From Paenibacillus taiwanensis DSM 18679 (lineage in GTDB: Bacteria; Bacillota; Bacilli; Paenibacillales; Paenibacillaceae): a stretch of DNA of 64,000 nt. The position numbers were made by a program, and so were the translations under genes. The notes beneath the pieces were generated by a model. The model was not told the origin of the DNA. It saw nothing but the letters and a program-made list of their open reading frames with translations, and did not search any database. Of this stretch, positions 45,808-55,789 are shown piece after piece (position 1 is the stretch's first letter; every line of letters starts with the position of its first letter). Where the stretch lies: assembly GCF_000425125.1 (NCBI RefSeq), contig NZ_KE384307.1:858966-922965 (forward strand). Direction: 5' to 3'.

Positions 45808-46899
45808 TTATTCCGTAATATAAGCCGCCAGCAAAATGGCAGTATTTATGATGGCTTGCTCATGTGTACGCTCCATCGCATGAGAAGCATGCACACCAGG
45901 ACCAATAAGGGCAGCTCGAATATCGTTGCCCCCGCGAAGTGCTGCGGAAGCATCTGAGCCATAATGTGGATATACGTCAACCGCGTAAGGAATACTCTCG
46001 CGCTCGGCCAATGCAATAAGACGATTCGTCATAAAATAATCATACGGTCCACTTGAATCTTTTGGACAGATGGATACGTCGGTTTCTTTGCAATTTAAGT
46101 CATCGCCGATACAGCCCATGTCCACGGCTATCATCTCAGTGATGTCCTGCGGAATAAAAGAAGCACCGTGTCCGATCTCTTCGTAGTTCGTAATGATGAT
46201 CACAATGTCATGTACAGGCTGCCAGTTATACTCACGCATGCTGTGCAGCAACCCGAACAACGCGGACACACTTGCCTTGTCGTCCAAGTGGCGTGATTTG
46301 ATGTAACCGCTTGGAAGATGCTGCGGACGCGCATCAAAGGACACGTAATCACCAGTGCGTATGCCAAGCTGCTCGACATCTGCCTTGCTGTTTACGACTT
46401 CATCGATTCGGACGATCATAACAGATTCTTCTCGTTTTAGATCTCGTGCGCCAGAAAAGACGTGTACGGAAGGTTGATTGGTCATAATCGTGCCGGTATA
46501 TGATTTTCCAGAACTCGTATGTATTGTACAATACTCATTTTCCATTGCGTTCGCCATAAATCCGCCAAGTGAGGTAAGACGAAGTGTACCGTTTGTATGT
46601 ACAGAGCGGACCATCGCCCCAAGTGTATCGACATGAGCGGACAAGGCGATGACACGGTTAGAGTTCGGATTGGAGCCTTTAACACGAATGTAACCGCAGC
46701 CTTTGGCGTTACGCTCCATCTTGTAGCCCAAATGTGCGGCTTCAACACTTAAACGGTTCATCAGCGTATGGGTGTAACCGGTTGGGCTTGCTGTTTCCAA
46801 GCATTCCAGCAGCAAAGCCATGACATAACTTTTATCTATATTTATACCTAGTGGTATATTTGTCAGGTCAGGATAAGGATTGTCAAAGATCAAAGTCAT
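45808..46899 (-). CDS. M42-family metallo-aminopeptidase/glucanase-like peptidase
   Basis: The 363-aa protein has SAHVDTLGAMV, RHLDDKAS (bridging aspartate), NYEEIGHGA (catalytic glutamate) and AVDMG, the dinuclear metal set of M42 peptidases such as YsdC, FrvX and PepA-type tetrahedral aminopeptidases. An M42 enzyme trims peptides in the cytosol. AAAGGAG precedes the ATG. Confidence 0.9.
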   Translation of the reverse strand: MTLIFDNPYPDLTNIPLGINIDKSYVMALLLECLETASPTGYTHTLMNRLSVEAAHLGYKMERNAKGCGYIRVKGSNPNSNRVIALSAHVDTLGAMVRSVHTNGTLRLTSLGGFMANAMENEYCTIHTSSGKSYTGTIMTNQPSVHVFSGARDLKREESVMIVRIDEVVNSKADVEQLGIRTGDYVSFDARPQHLPSGYIKSRHLDDKASVSALFGLLHSMREYNWQPVHDIVIIITNYEEIGHGASFIPQDITEMIAVDMGCIGDDLNCKETDVSICPKDSSGPYDYFMTNRLIALAERESIPYAVDVYPHYGSDASAALRGGNDIRAALIGPGVHASHAMERTHEQAIINTAILLAAYITE

Positions 46900-46994
46900 T
46901 GTTGTTCTGCTCCTTTATTATGAGAATAAAATTTCGTATCGGAAACGAGCAAACTACTTGGCAAGAGCGGTGTTAACTATCATTATTTTAAATC

Positions 46995-47366
46995 TTATTT
47001 CAAATTTGTCTCGTCTGGTAGTGGCTCAAGCTGTTCAGCAACGACAGGCTGATCCAAGTCATAACCAGTTGCTTCTAAAACTTGTGCGAGCTGTTTTTCC
47101 AAACGAGCTACTTTACGCTGTGTTCGGTATTGAACATAGAGGCTGTAGGAGCCGACGATAATTGCACCAAGCAGTGTGCACCCCAGTATAAGCAAAATTA
47201 AAGGGACATCAAATGTGCCAAACAAAACGTTGACTTGAACCGGATTAACATTAATTACAGCAAAAATGGCCGTAATTAAAGCAAAAAAGAGTGTCGCAAG
47301 CAGCATCCATTGCATCCTAATGGGTGTCTTTTTTTTGGATACAGGTGGTTTTGAATTTTTGTTCAT
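46995..47366 (-). CDS. LapA-domain (DUF1049) membrane protein
   Basis: The 123-aa protein has two membrane helices (about 20-42 and 58-80) around INVNPVQVNVLFGTFDVPLIL, the LapA/DUF1049 core, then a short coiled coil (RKVARLEKQLAQ) and an acidic tail. The E. coli member helps LPS synthesis; the Firmicute role is not known. The ATG at 47366 follows AAGGAG; the longer frame was rejected. Confidence 0.85.
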   Translation of the reverse strand: MNKNSKPPVSKKKTPIRMQWMLLATLFFALITAIFAVINVNPVQVNVLFGTFDVPLILLILGCTLLGAIIVGSYSLYVQYRTQRKVARLEKQLAQVLEATGYDLDQPVVAEQLEPLPDETNLK

Positions 47367-47490
47367 AAATGCCACTCCTTCTTGATGTATGTAGCCTTGC
47401 CTACATTTCATTTGGAATATCCATTCTTTATACATGTAAGCTAGTATGGAAGAAGGGGCTCATGGTATCCATGACCCCCTTGTGGCTTCA

Positions 47491-49287
47491 TTATTGCGCT
47501 TCGGCCATCTTTTCCATTTCTGTAATGAGTGATTCAAGTACGCTCATACCTTCTTCAATTGGGGCAGGAGTTGACATATCCACGCCAGCCTTCTTCAATA
47601 TATTAATGGAGAAGTCGCTGCCGCCGCTCTTTAAGAAGCCAAGATAACGATCGACTGCCGGTTGACCTTCATCGAGAATTTGTTTGGCAAAGCTTTGTGC
47701 GGCGGAGAAGCCTGTAGCGTATTTATAAACATAGAAGCTGGAATAGAAGTGTGGAATACGCGCCCACTCCATTTCGATGTCTTGATCGACTACCATTGCA
47801 TCGCCGTAGTATTTTTTGTTCAGATCATAGTAAATTTCGCTTAACAGCTGTGGTGTCAGCGCCTCGCCATTTTCAGCCCGCTCGTGAATAAGCATCTCGA
47901 ATTCTGCAAACATCGTTTGACGGAATACCGTCGTGCGGAACTGGTCGATGTAGTAGGCGAGCAAGTACATTTTCTCTTTTGCATTGGTTGATTTCTTCAG
48001 CATGTGATCCATAAGGAGCGCTTCATTTAGTGTGGAAGCTACCTCAGCAAGGAAGATCGTATACTGAGCATCACGGTATGGCAAATTGCTGTCTGAATAA
48101 TGGGAGTGAAGCGCGTGACCCATCTCATGTGTCAGTGTAAACATGCTGTTCAGGTTGTCTTTATGGTTCAACAGCACGTATGGATGGGTGCCATAAGCTC
48201 CCCAGCTATAGGCGCCTGAACGTTTGCCTTCATTCTCATACACATCGATCCAACTATTATCAAAGCCGTCTTGAAGCGCATTCAAATAATCTTCGCCTAA
48301 CGGCTTCAAGCTTTCTTTCACTGTAGCTTTGGCATCTTTAAACGAAATGTTCATATCAAATTGTTCAACAACTGGCGCAAATAGATCGTACATATGAAGT
48401 TCATCCACTTTAAGCAGCTTCTGACGGAGCTTCATATAACGATGCATCAGCGGTAGGTGCTTATGGATCGTGTTGATCAGATTTGTGTAAACATCCTTCG
48501 GAATGTTGTCACCGTACAAGGACATTTCCAGTGCAGAAGGGTATTTGCGTACACGCGCGTAGAACAAATTTTTGGTGACGTTGGCACTTAGGGTAGCAGC
48601 AATTGTATTACGCTGCTTGCGGTAAGTGGCATAGACAGCTTCAAATGCCGCCTTGCGTATTTCAGGGTTGCGATTTTCCAGGAATTGAACGTAACTACCA
48701 TGCGTTAATTCAACTTCTTCGCCCTTTTCGTTTTTGATTTTAGGGAATTTCATGTCCGCATTGTTAAGCATGCTGAAGATGGATTCCGGTGCTTTGGATA
48801 AATTGCCTACCTGAGCAAGCAGTGCTTCTTCTTGCTTTGTAAGGACGTGCGCTTTCTGGCGTTTCATCTCCTGTAAGGTGAAGCGATAAGCTTTCAGCTC
48901 TTCATTTGCAATGAACTCATCCAGCTTTTCGTCCGACAACGCGAGTACTTCAGGTGTAATAAACGACATCGCTTCGCCTACATTAATGCTTAATTTGGTT
49001 GATTTCTCGGCCAAGGCTTGGTGCGTTGGTTCTGCCGTATCTTCGTGGTGACGCATATTAGCGTATACATATAAACGTTCGGTATGTAGGGAAATATCAT
49101 CCTCAAGTTCAAAGCAGGCTTTAAGAGCACTTGCTTCACCTAGTTTACCTTGAAATTGCTTCATCTTTTCCGTAAGCTGTTGAACAAGTGTATATTCTTT
49201 ATCCCATTCTGCTTGAGAGCCGAATAGATCCTCCAACTTCCAGCGATCTTCTGGCAATACTTCCGATCGTTTTGTAACTTGATGCAT
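47491..49287 (-). CDS. pepF: Oligoendopeptidase F (M3B metallopeptidase)
   Basis: The 598-aa enzyme has the M3 zinc site LTHEMGHALHSH and the downstream YDLNKKYYG. It cleaves peptides of about 7-17 residues in the cytosol. The first 110 residues form the helical PepF N-terminal domain. The ATG at 49287 follows GAGGAGG by 6 nt; the open frame to 49470 upstream includes a hydrophobic run that could mimic a signal peptide but has no start site. Confidence 0.94.
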   Translation of the reverse strand: MHQVTKRSEVLPEDRWKLEDLFGSQAEWDKEYTLVQQLTEKMKQFQGKLGEASALKACFELEDDISLHTERLYVYANMRHHEDTAEPTHQALAEKSTKLSINVGEAMSFITPEVLALSDEKLDEFIANEELKAYRFTLQEMKRQKAHVLTKQEEALLAQVGNLSKAPESIFSMLNNADMKFPKIKNEKGEEVELTHGSYVQFLENRNPEIRKAAFEAVYATYRKQRNTIAATLSANVTKNLFYARVRKYPSALEMSLYGDNIPKDVYTNLINTIHKHLPLMHRYMKLRQKLLKVDELHMYDLFAPVVEQFDMNISFKDAKATVKESLKPLGEDYLNALQDGFDNSWIDVYENEGKRSGAYSWGAYGTHPYVLLNHKDNLNSMFTLTHEMGHALHSHYSDSNLPYRDAQYTIFLAEVASTLNEALLMDHMLKKSTNAKEKMYLLAYYIDQFRTTVFRQTMFAEFEMLIHERAENGEALTPQLLSEIYYDLNKKYYGDAMVVDQDIEMEWARIPHFYSSFYVYKYATGFSAAQSFAKQILDEGQPAVDRYLGFLKSGGSDFSINILKKAGVDMSTPAPIEEGMSVLESLITEMEKMAEAQ

Positions 49288-49588
49288 ATGTATCCTCCTC
49301 GAATCGTTATATGTTGTGTGTGCTCTTAGTACAGCCGGCGTCTCCGAAACTGGTGTTGCAAGAACGATCAAGTTGGTTGGAGACGGTACGATTGCGATAA
49401 GGAGACAACACATGATCCATCTGAATGTAGTGCGGCGAGCCATAGAGCACCTCCTGTCGTACGCTGCCAATTAACTCAGACTTTTCAGTAGTATAGCCTG
49501 AACGGTCAGATGTTATCGATCAACGAGGACGATTACAGAAAATACAGCTACCACACTCCAACTAGATGGGTAAGTCGTTAACAGGTGA
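49288..49588. other. Intergenic region upstream of pepF
   Basis: I see nothing firm in these 301 bases apart from the pepF ribosome binding site. A 20-codon plus-strand ORF after AAGGAG at about 49408 is too short and isolated to call. Confidence 0.4.
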
Positions 49589-49768
49589 TTAGCTTCCTGC
49601 TGTAGCGAAAGAGTAAACGATCAGAAAAAAAGCAAACGCGATAAATGCGATCGCGCCGAGCGCCATAGAGCGCCGTAAGCGTGCAGGTACGGAATCTTTC
49701 TTCCATATAAGCACAGCGCCTAGTGAAAAGGCTAAAATAATAAATATAAGCGTAGATGTCGAATCCAT
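49589..49768 (-). CDS. Small two-helix membrane protein (59 aa)
   Basis: This short ORF encodes a hydrophobic helix (about residues 5-21), a basic loop (WKKDSVPARLRRS), and a second helix (about 36-55). AAAGG precedes the ATG. It begins 13 nt after the stop of the 77-aa gene upstream on the same strand, which supports a two-gene transcript. Family unknown. Confidence 0.65.
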   Translation of the reverse strand: MDSTSTLIFIILAFSLGAVLIWKKDSVPARLRRSMALGAIAFIAFAFFLIVYSFATAGS

Positions 49769-49781
49769 AACAACCCAGCCT

Positions 49782-50015
49782 TTACACTTCTTTAAAAGCG
49801 GACATCAATTGCTCCCACTCTTCTTCATTGCCCACATAGTCAGACTTGGGAAAGCGTCTGTTTACCCATGCCATCATCTCAGCGCGTGCAATAAAGTTGT
49901 GGCATTCCTCGCCCCATTGGTCTGATATTTCACGGAGAACAATTTGGCGACCTTGTACTTCAACCGTCAGCATGTTCCAGTTGTCTTTCTTATAAATTAC
50001 ATGTTTCTTAGCCAT
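49782..50015 (-). CDS. Hypothetical soluble protein (77 aa)
   Basis: The protein is hydrophilic, Trp- and Glu-rich (WNMLTVEV, QWGEECHNF, NEEEWEQLM), with no membrane segment. GAGG precedes the ATG. I do not recognise a family. It is divergent from the cold-shock gene and precedes the 59-aa membrane protein gene. Confidence 0.65.
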   Translation of the reverse strand: MAKKHVIYKKDNWNMLTVEVQGRQIVLREISDQWGEECHNFIARAEMMAWVNRRFPKSDYVGNEEEWEQLMSAFKEV

Positions 50016-50232
50016 TCCTTAAACCTCATTTCTGTGTTGCTGCAATCAGCCTGCATATAATGTAGAGCATGAACGAACTGCCCATTAAAGTTCATCATAA
50101 CGCAGGGCATAATTGAAATCAAATGAAATAGCGGTAGTTGCTCTAGGGCTGAAATTTGCAATCGCTTAATCGCTCCAGTATAATGTGAATATTCGCCTAC
50201 TAAAGGTGATGAAGTAAGAGGAGGTTTTGACC

Positions 50233-50430
50233 TTGAAAGGTACTGTTAAATGGTTTAACGCAGAGAAAGGCTATGGATTTATCCAAGCAGAAAATGGCGA
50301 CGAGTTGTTCGTTCATTTCTCCGCAATCGCAACTGACGGCTTTAAGTCTTTGGATGAAGGCCAAGCGGTTGAGTTTGATGTGACAGAAGGAAATCGTGGA
50401 CCACAGGCGGCTAATGTCATTAAATTATAA
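50233..50430 (+). CDS. Cold-shock protein (CspA/CspB family)
   Basis: The 65-aa OB-fold protein has RNP1 KGYGFI and RNP2 LFVHFSAI, and the classic opening [15 protein letters not shown]. It binds single-stranded RNA and DNA and acts as an RNA chaperone. The TTG at 50233 lies 8 nt after AGGAGG; a TTG two codons earlier sits too close to that site. A perfect terminator follows. Confidence 0.95.
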   Translation: MKGTVKWFNAEKGYGFIQAENGDELFVHFSAIATDGFKSLDEGQAVEFDVTEGNRGPQAANVIKL

Positions 50431-50484
50431 TGATATCACCCGCTGAGGGACATCATTCATAAATAGTGTACAATAGCATCGTAG

Positions 50485-50523
50485 AAGCAGTTCTGTACCG
50501 TAATCCGGTCAGAACTGCTTTTT
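50485..50523 (+). terminator. Terminator of the cold-shock gene
   Basis: AAGCAGTTCTG (50485-50495) pairs perfectly with CAGAACTGCTT (50510-50520), followed by TTT. It also lies just beyond the convergent M20 gene. Confidence 0.92.
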
Positions 50524-50543
50524 CGTATGTATAACGACTCCGA

Positions 50544-51911
50544 TCACTCGTACCCGTACTGCTGCAGCAGACGATAAAGCACGTCTGTTCCGAATTCAAT
50601 CGCTTTTGCGGGGACACGTTCATTCGCAGCATGAATAAGGGATGTGAACTGTAACTCCGCTGGTAAAGGCATAGGCAAATAGCCGTAGGTTTGAATGCCG
50701 AGTTGTGCAAAAAAACGTCCATCTGTACCTCCAGGAAGCAGCATCGGAACAGGGTGTGCATCAGAATCAGCATCTTTTAACAGACGAGCTAGCAGTGGAA
50801 ATAGTCCCATATCCGGCAGCGCTGCGCCAGAATCGTACTTCATAACTTCTAATTCAATATCCTGTCCGATAATGTGGTGTAGCTCGCTTATTAACTGTTC
50901 AGGCTTATAGCCTGGAAGCAGCCGGCCATCCAAGTGGACCACGATTTTACTTGGCATCACATTAATCTTCTCACCGCCTTGAACAATCGTAGCGTTAACT
51001 GTGTTGTGGAGCAGCGGATCGAATAGACGGCCCTTGTCACCAAGCGCTCGCAAAACCTGGTTGGTTAGTCGTGGACGCAGCAGCTGACGCAGCACAGTGC
51101 CTGCTGGCCAAGACAGCGCATCCGCCATCGCATGAATCATATGTGCAGCAGCCGGAGTGACGTGTACAGGCCACTTTGCACGGTGCAGCCGCAGCAGCAT
51201 GTCAGCGAGTCTAGCCATACTATTTGTTCCGCCATTGGCATTGAGGGAGCCGTGTCCGCCATCTCCCCGTATCGTTGCACGCAGCCAACAGACTTGCTTC
51301 TCTGCAATCATGATCGGATACAGCTTGCGATTGCCGACATGTAACGAGAAGCCTCCAAATTCACCGATTGCATACTTCACCCCTTCAAAAAGGTGGGAGT
51401 GCTGCTCTACCAAATATTTAGCGCCATATTCCCCGCCTGCTTCTTCATCACTTACAATGAGTAATAACACATCACCTGCTAATCGAGTTCCTTCCACAAA
51501 TGCTCGCATAAAGGCGGCAATCAGCATAGCTAATCCGCCTTTCATGTCGAGCGCACCTCTACCCCAGACGAAATCATCGATCAATTGTCCTTCGAACGGG
51601 TCATGGGACCAAGTCTGATTGTCCACGCCAACAACGTCAACATGTCCATACAAGAGCAGTGGAGGGGCGCTTCTGCTGCCTTCTATACGGGCAAGCAAAT
51701 TAGGCCGCTCATCGTCAGACGCAATGATGTGGCAAGGGATTCCAATGTTTTCGAGAATCGTTCGGATATAGTCGATACAGGCTGCTTCATGGCCAGGTGG
51801 GTTGGACGTATTAAATGAAATTAATCGCTGAAGTAATTGTACGGGATCACGATGGATTTGATGGTCTTCTAATAAGGAGACGTCAGAATGAGCTGGGAGT
51901 TCTAGTTTCAT
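50544..51911 (-). CDS. M20-family metallopeptidase/deacylase (ArgE/DapE-like)
   Basis: The 455-aa protein has YGHVDVVG, GRGALDMKGG (bridging aspartate) and VSDEEAGGEYG (catalytic glutamate), the two-metal site of ArgE, DapE and CPG2. A C-terminal LPGGTDGRFF and HAANERV complete it. The lid domain is longer than in DapE. The substrate is likely an N-acyl amino acid or dipeptide. GGAGGG precedes the ATG. Confidence 0.88.
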   Translation of the reverse strand: MKLELPAHSDVSLLEDHQIHRDPVQLLQRLISFNTSNPPGHEAACIDYIRTILENIGIPCHIIASDDERPNLLARIEGSRSAPPLLLYGHVDVVGVDNQTWSHDPFEGQLIDDFVWGRGALDMKGGLAMLIAAFMRAFVEGTRLAGDVLLLIVSDEEAGGEYGAKYLVEQHSHLFEGVKYAIGEFGGFSLHVGNRKLYPIMIAEKQVCWLRATIRGDGGHGSLNANGGTNSMARLADMLLRLHRAKWPVHVTPAAAHMIHAMADALSWPAGTVLRQLLRPRLTNQVLRALGDKGRLFDPLLHNTVNATIVQGGEKINVMPSKIVVHLDGRLLPGYKPEQLISELHHIIGQDIELEVMKYDSGAALPDMGLFPLLARLLKDADSDAHPVPMLLPGGTDGRFFAQLGIQTYGYLPMPLPAELQFTSLIHAANERVPAKAIEFGTDVLYRLLQQYGYE

Positions 51912-52031
51912 AAGGATTCCCTCCGTTATCTAGGTAAAGATGAAACGGATGTCAATGAGTGCAGGCTTCCAAAGAAGTAAACAAGGACATAACAGCCAAG
52001 GATATCTCCTCGGCTGCACAGAGTAGAGTGG

Positions 52032-52679
52032 CTATTGCACGATCGTAAGAATATCTTCGACAGGCTTCCGTGCAAGCTTGGCAGGTGTATCAGAAGGGAA
52101 GCCAAGCGAAAGCACCATATTGAGGGTACGACTTTCGTCAATCTGAAGCAGTTCTTTAATTCGCTGCTCTGCAAGCAGTACAGGTCCTGTCATGGGGCAC
52201 GTCGCCATGCCACGTGCATAAGCAGCCAGCATAAGATTTTGGATCGCTAGGCAGCTGCTTTTGATACCTTCTTCTTCCCAAACAGAGTTAGGTACCAGTT
52301 CGATAGGGTCAAAGATCTTCTCCCGAAACTTGGAAGTATACGGGGTTGCAAGGCAAATGATTAAAGCCGGCGCACCGGAAAAGGCGGTTGCATAGGGGCC
52401 AAACGATTTGACTAGCATGCGCGCCTCTCTCGTCAAGCCTTTGGCTTCAGCAGTTTGTGCCCTCTCATGTAAGGCATCCCACGTTAACGATTCGATTTGC
52501 TTAATCAGTTCCGTGTTCAAAATAGCGATAAATTCCCACGTCTGTGAATTCGTATCACTTGGTGCGTAGCGGGCACAGTCGATCAGCTCTCGCACATCTT
52601 CTGCGGTCACGGGCTGCTCTGTATAATGACGTACGCTTCGTCGTCCATGAATAATATCTTTAAACGCATTGTAGTGCAT
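52032..52679 (-). CDS. Nitroreductase-family NAD(P)H:FMN oxidoreductase
   Basis: The 215-aa flavoprotein has RRSVRHYTEQPV and CARYAPSDTNSQTWEFI at the FMN site, as in the NfsB/FRase I fold. Such proteins reduce nitroaromatics, quinones or flavins as dimers. The ATG at 52679 follows AGAGGG. A sigma-A-like promoter lies 80 nt upstream. Confidence 0.9.
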   Translation of the reverse strand: MHYNAFKDIIHGRRSVRHYTEQPVTAEDVRELIDCARYAPSDTNSQTWEFIAILNTELIKQIESLTWDALHERAQTAEAKGLTREARMLVKSFGPYATAFSGAPALIICLATPYTSKFREKIFDPIELVPNSVWEEEGIKSSCLAIQNLMLAAYARGMATCPMTGPVLLAEQRIKELLQIDESRTLNMVLSLGFPSDTPAKLARKPVEDILTIVQ

Positions 52680-52756
52680 AAACTTAATCGCCCTCTCACG
52701 GTGAAATGACGTCACAATTGAAATAAAATTAAGACCAAGTACTAAGACCTACTAAT

Positions 52757-52784
52757 ATTATAGCTGAGCGGTACAAAATTGCAA
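52757..52784 (-). promoter_or_regulatory. Sigma-A promoter of the nitroreductase gene
   Basis: On the minus strand TTGCAA (52784-52779) and TATAAT (52762-52757) are 16 nt apart. Confidence 0.7.
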
Positions 52785-52841
52785 TTGGTTCTATTCGATA
52801 AGCGATGCTGTAAATATTAATGTTAAGTTAAGGAACAGCAG

Positions 52842-54020
52842 TTAAGGTCTGCTTCGCAAGCCTTGATTGCATCGTGCGGAATACCAAGTGAGCAGTATAA
52901 ATCCGACACATGCGCATGCAGCAAAACAGGCAGCTACAAAATAGACGATGTCTTTCCCGTAAGATTGAAGCAAAGGACCACCAATCGTTCCGCTGAGCAG
53001 TCCTGCCAAGCTGGACCATACGATTGTATAAATGGCCATACCTGTTGCTCGATATTCCTCCGGAATGACTCGGTTTAAATATCGCACAGCTACAAAGTAA
53101 AAAATGGCAAATGTAAGACTGTGCAGCAATTGAGTGCTCATCAACCACAATGGATTTTGGATGAGTCCAGCCAGCAGCAGACGAATGACATATAGAACGG
53201 CTGATAACGCTAACAATGGCAGTTCTTTAAATCGTTCACCGTAAGCGTTAAGCAGGAAGAACATCGGAATTTCGCTGATCGCTGATATCATCCAGGCATA
53301 TCCGACCAATGACTCGCTTCCGCCTAACATTACAATGGACAAGCCGAGAAAGGCTTCATTTAATCGATGGGCAACTGCTAGCAGCAGGGCACATAACAGG
53401 AACAGCATGACCTCGCGCTGCTTTAATATATTCCATAACCCGCCGAACTCCATCTTTTTGACTGAGGTACGCTTGTCAGCAATCGTAAAGGCTAATGCAA
53501 GCGAGAGCAGGCTCAGCCCGAACACCACATATATCGTATAGGATGCGCCTAGCTTTCCGATCAGAAAACCGAATACAAGTGCAGATATGGCAAAGCCGAT
53601 TGATCCGAATACTCGAATTCCAATAAAGCTGCGTCCTTGCATTTGTGTAGTTACGATGGACAAGCTATCCGTCAACGGATAGATCGGATAAAAGAAAAAG
53701 TTAAACGCGCACAACAATACGATTACGGCACCATAAGAGGAAGCTAGTCCAAGCAGCAGTGTCATAGCGGTTTGTGCAGCTAACAAAAGGATAAGAACTT
53801 TTTTAATAGTTTGCATGCGGTCGCTTGTGACGCCCCACATAAAGTTTGATACAATACTAATAAGTGGACCTAAGGAATACAAGAAGCCTATCTGGGTGCT
53901 GGTGAACCCAAGTGACTTAAAGTACAAGGGCATGTACGAGATAATGACCGCAGATGTCATAAAGATGGCAAATGAATAGGCACGCAAAGCGGTTGTCTCT
54001 CGACGATGCAGACTGGCCAT
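52842..54020 (-). CDS. MFS transporter (MFS_1-like, nucleoside/sugar permease type)
   Basis: The 392-aa protein has twelve predicted spans. The opening YSFAIFMTSAVIISYMPLYFKSLGFTSTQIG is typical of the LacY/NupG-related MFS_1_like group, which includes YwbF and the PPP proteins. A short loop with TSDRMQ follows helix 2. The ATG at 54020 follows AAGGAG by 9 nt. The substrate is unknown. Confidence 0.82.
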   Translation of the reverse strand: MASLHRRETTALRAYSFAIFMTSAVIISYMPLYFKSLGFTSTQIGFLYSLGPLISIVSNFMWGVTSDRMQTIKKVLILLLAAQTAMTLLLGLASSYGAVIVLLCAFNFFFYPIYPLTDSLSIVTTQMQGRSFIGIRVFGSIGFAISALVFGFLIGKLGASYTIYVVFGLSLLSLALAFTIADKRTSVKKMEFGGLWNILKQREVMLFLLCALLLAVAHRLNEAFLGLSIVMLGGSESLVGYAWMISAISEIPMFFLLNAYGERFKELPLLALSAVLYVIRLLLAGLIQNPLWLMSTQLLHSLTFAIFYFVAVRYLNRVIPEEYRATGMAIYTIVWSSLAGLLSGTIGGPLLQSYGKDIVYFVAACFAACACVGFILLTWYSARCNQGLRSRP

Positions 54021-54260
54021 GATGCATAACTCCTTCCAACCTCGCTCACACTTGTAAATACGAAATACGGTGATGCAGGTCAAAAAATAGGGTATGAGAT
54101 TTGTCGTATTTCATATATAAATTATGGTTAAGTATAACATGGTTCTAAGCAGATGGAATAGCCGGATGAATGCGGCTGGACGGTGTGGGAACTAGTGACA
54201 TGAATATGGAATACAGGCGGGAAGCTGTTGGATCTTGCTATGTTAAAGGGGATAAAAAGT

Positions 54261-54578
54261 ATGGATCATGAACATTTTGTATGGAATGAACGCTTAGGTA
54301 TTCATACGCCTTTGTTGAATTATCCTTGGGACACACTGGATATCGAAACGCAGAGTCTTATTCTGTCTCATTGGGAAGGGATTCGCGGTCGAATTCCAGA
54401 GCGTATCAAACAATTGGAACGTATTATTGTTGCAAAGCAAGAAGCGTTATACAATGAGGATGACTTTACACAGTCATGCCAGTTGAATAGCGAAATTGCA
54501 GAGCATGCCAGCATGATCGTTGATTTGCATTTGTGGTATCGGACACAGCAGGACTTAGATGTCAAAATGCACCATTGA
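54261..54578 (+). CDS. Hypothetical protein (105 aa)
   Basis: I do not recognise this protein. It is hydrophilic and helical, with HWEGIRGRIPERIKQLERIIVAKQEAL forming a likely amphipathic helix that could mediate binding to a partner. AAGGGG precedes the ATG at 54261. It lies 100 nt upstream of the ytpB-like gene on the same strand. Confidence 0.65.
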   Translation: MDHEHFVWNERLGIHTPLLNYPWDTLDIETQSLILSHWEGIRGRIPERIKQLERIIVAKQEALYNEDDFTQSCQLNSEIAEHASMIVDLHLWYRTQQDLDVKMHH

Positions 54579-54679
54579 ATTGAACGTTTGTGCAATCTGT
54601 CACTTCGTAATATAATAGTTTTTGGCTAAAATGAGAACATCAATATAACCACGAATAGCGTGTAGAACGGAGGCTGTCA

Positions 54680-55762
54680 TTGGACCGTCAGAGGCAGTAT
54701 CGAAAAGGTGCGCCACAAGAGCCTATTCGATTAATGTACCGCGTATATAAATACATATTGCCAGAAGTTCGGTCTGAGCTTGCCAGATGGACACAGCACG
54801 CCCATTCGATTCCCGATGATGAATTGAAGAGACAAGCATTGGCAAGCATCGCGACCAAGCAATTTCATTGCGAAGGTGGCGCTGTATATGCTGCTCCTTA
54901 TATGGATCAGCGGCAAGTATTGATTCCGCTTATAGTAGCATTTCAGACGATCAGTGATTATTTGGACAATTTGTGTGATCGCAGCACGTCTCTTGATCCA
55001 GAAGATTTTAGACTGCTGCATCAATCAATGCTGGATGCTGTACAGCCTGAAGTGGAATTGACCAACTACTACGCGCTGCGTGAGGAACAAGATGACGGCG
55101 GTTATTTACACGCGCTCGTTAAGCAGTGCCGTGCTTCTATTTCTCAATTGCCAGGTTATATATCGGTACGTCAAGAACTTGTTCCGCTTGTTCGTATGTA
55201 CACGGAATTGCAAATATATAAGCATATTCATCGTAATGAGCGGGAGGCCGCCCTGCTGAACTGGTGGGAACCTTATGCTACTCGTTATGCCGAGCTTGAA
55301 TGGAATGAGTTTGCGGCTGCTACAGGATCGACACTAGGCATGTTCCAGCTGTTTGCGGTAGCAGTAAACGAACATACGGATGAAGCACAAGCTCAATTGA
55401 TTCGCAGCGCTTATTTTCCTTATGTTAACGGTCTACATATCTTGCTTGATTATTTAATTGATCAAGAAGAAGATCGTATCGGGGGAGATTTGAACTTTTG
55501 TAATTATTACGAAAATGATGACGCTGTTATTCGTCGCATTGAGTATTTTGCGAACACTGCAATTAAGCGTGTGGAGCAACTTGAAAATCCACGTTTTCAT
55601 CGGATGATTATAGAAGGGCTGCTTGCTCTTTATTTGTCCGATCCAAAAGTGCGTGAACAGAGTGAAGTGCTTAACGTTTCCAAGCGGTTAATGAAGGGCA
55701 GTCCTTTAATGAGGATTTTCTTCTGGGTGAACAGCCGCTGGATTCGCAAACATATGTATTAG
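54680..55762 (+). CDS. ytpB: Tetraprenyl-beta-curcumene synthase-like terpene synthase (YtpB, DUF2600)
   Basis: The 360-aa helical protein has SDYLDNLCDRS near residue 95, the aspartate-rich motif of the DUF2600 class of large-terpene synthases. YtpB of Bacillus subtilis turns all-E-heptaprenyl diphosphate into tetraprenyl-beta-curcumene, a precursor of sporulenes, or releases heptaprenol. The TTG start follows GGAGG by 7 nt. It lies 27 nt upstream of pfkA; co-transcription is possible though the roles differ. Confidence 0.88.
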   Translation: MDRQRQYRKGAPQEPIRLMYRVYKYILPEVRSELARWTQHAHSIPDDELKRQALASIATKQFHCEGGAVYAAPYMDQRQVLIPLIVAFQTISDYLDNLCDRSTSLDPEDFRLLHQSMLDAVQPEVELTNYYALREEQDDGGYLHALVKQCRASISQLPGYISVRQELVPLVRMYTELQIYKHIHRNEREAALLNWWEPYATRYAELEWNEFAAATGSTLGMFQLFAVAVNEHTDEAQAQLIRSAYFPYVNGLHILLDYLIDQEEDRIGGDLNFCNYYENDDAVIRRIEYFANTAIKRVEQLENPRFHRMIIEGLLALYLSDPKVREQSEVLNVSKRLMKGSPLMRIFFWVNSRWIRKHMY

Positions 55763-55789
55763 ACTAGAGGATACGAGGGAGGAAACATC

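Noticed and set aside
49408-49470. 20-codon plus-strand ORF after AAGGAG upstream of pepF
   Set aside because: Too short, isolated and without signal-like or helical features; chance is likely.
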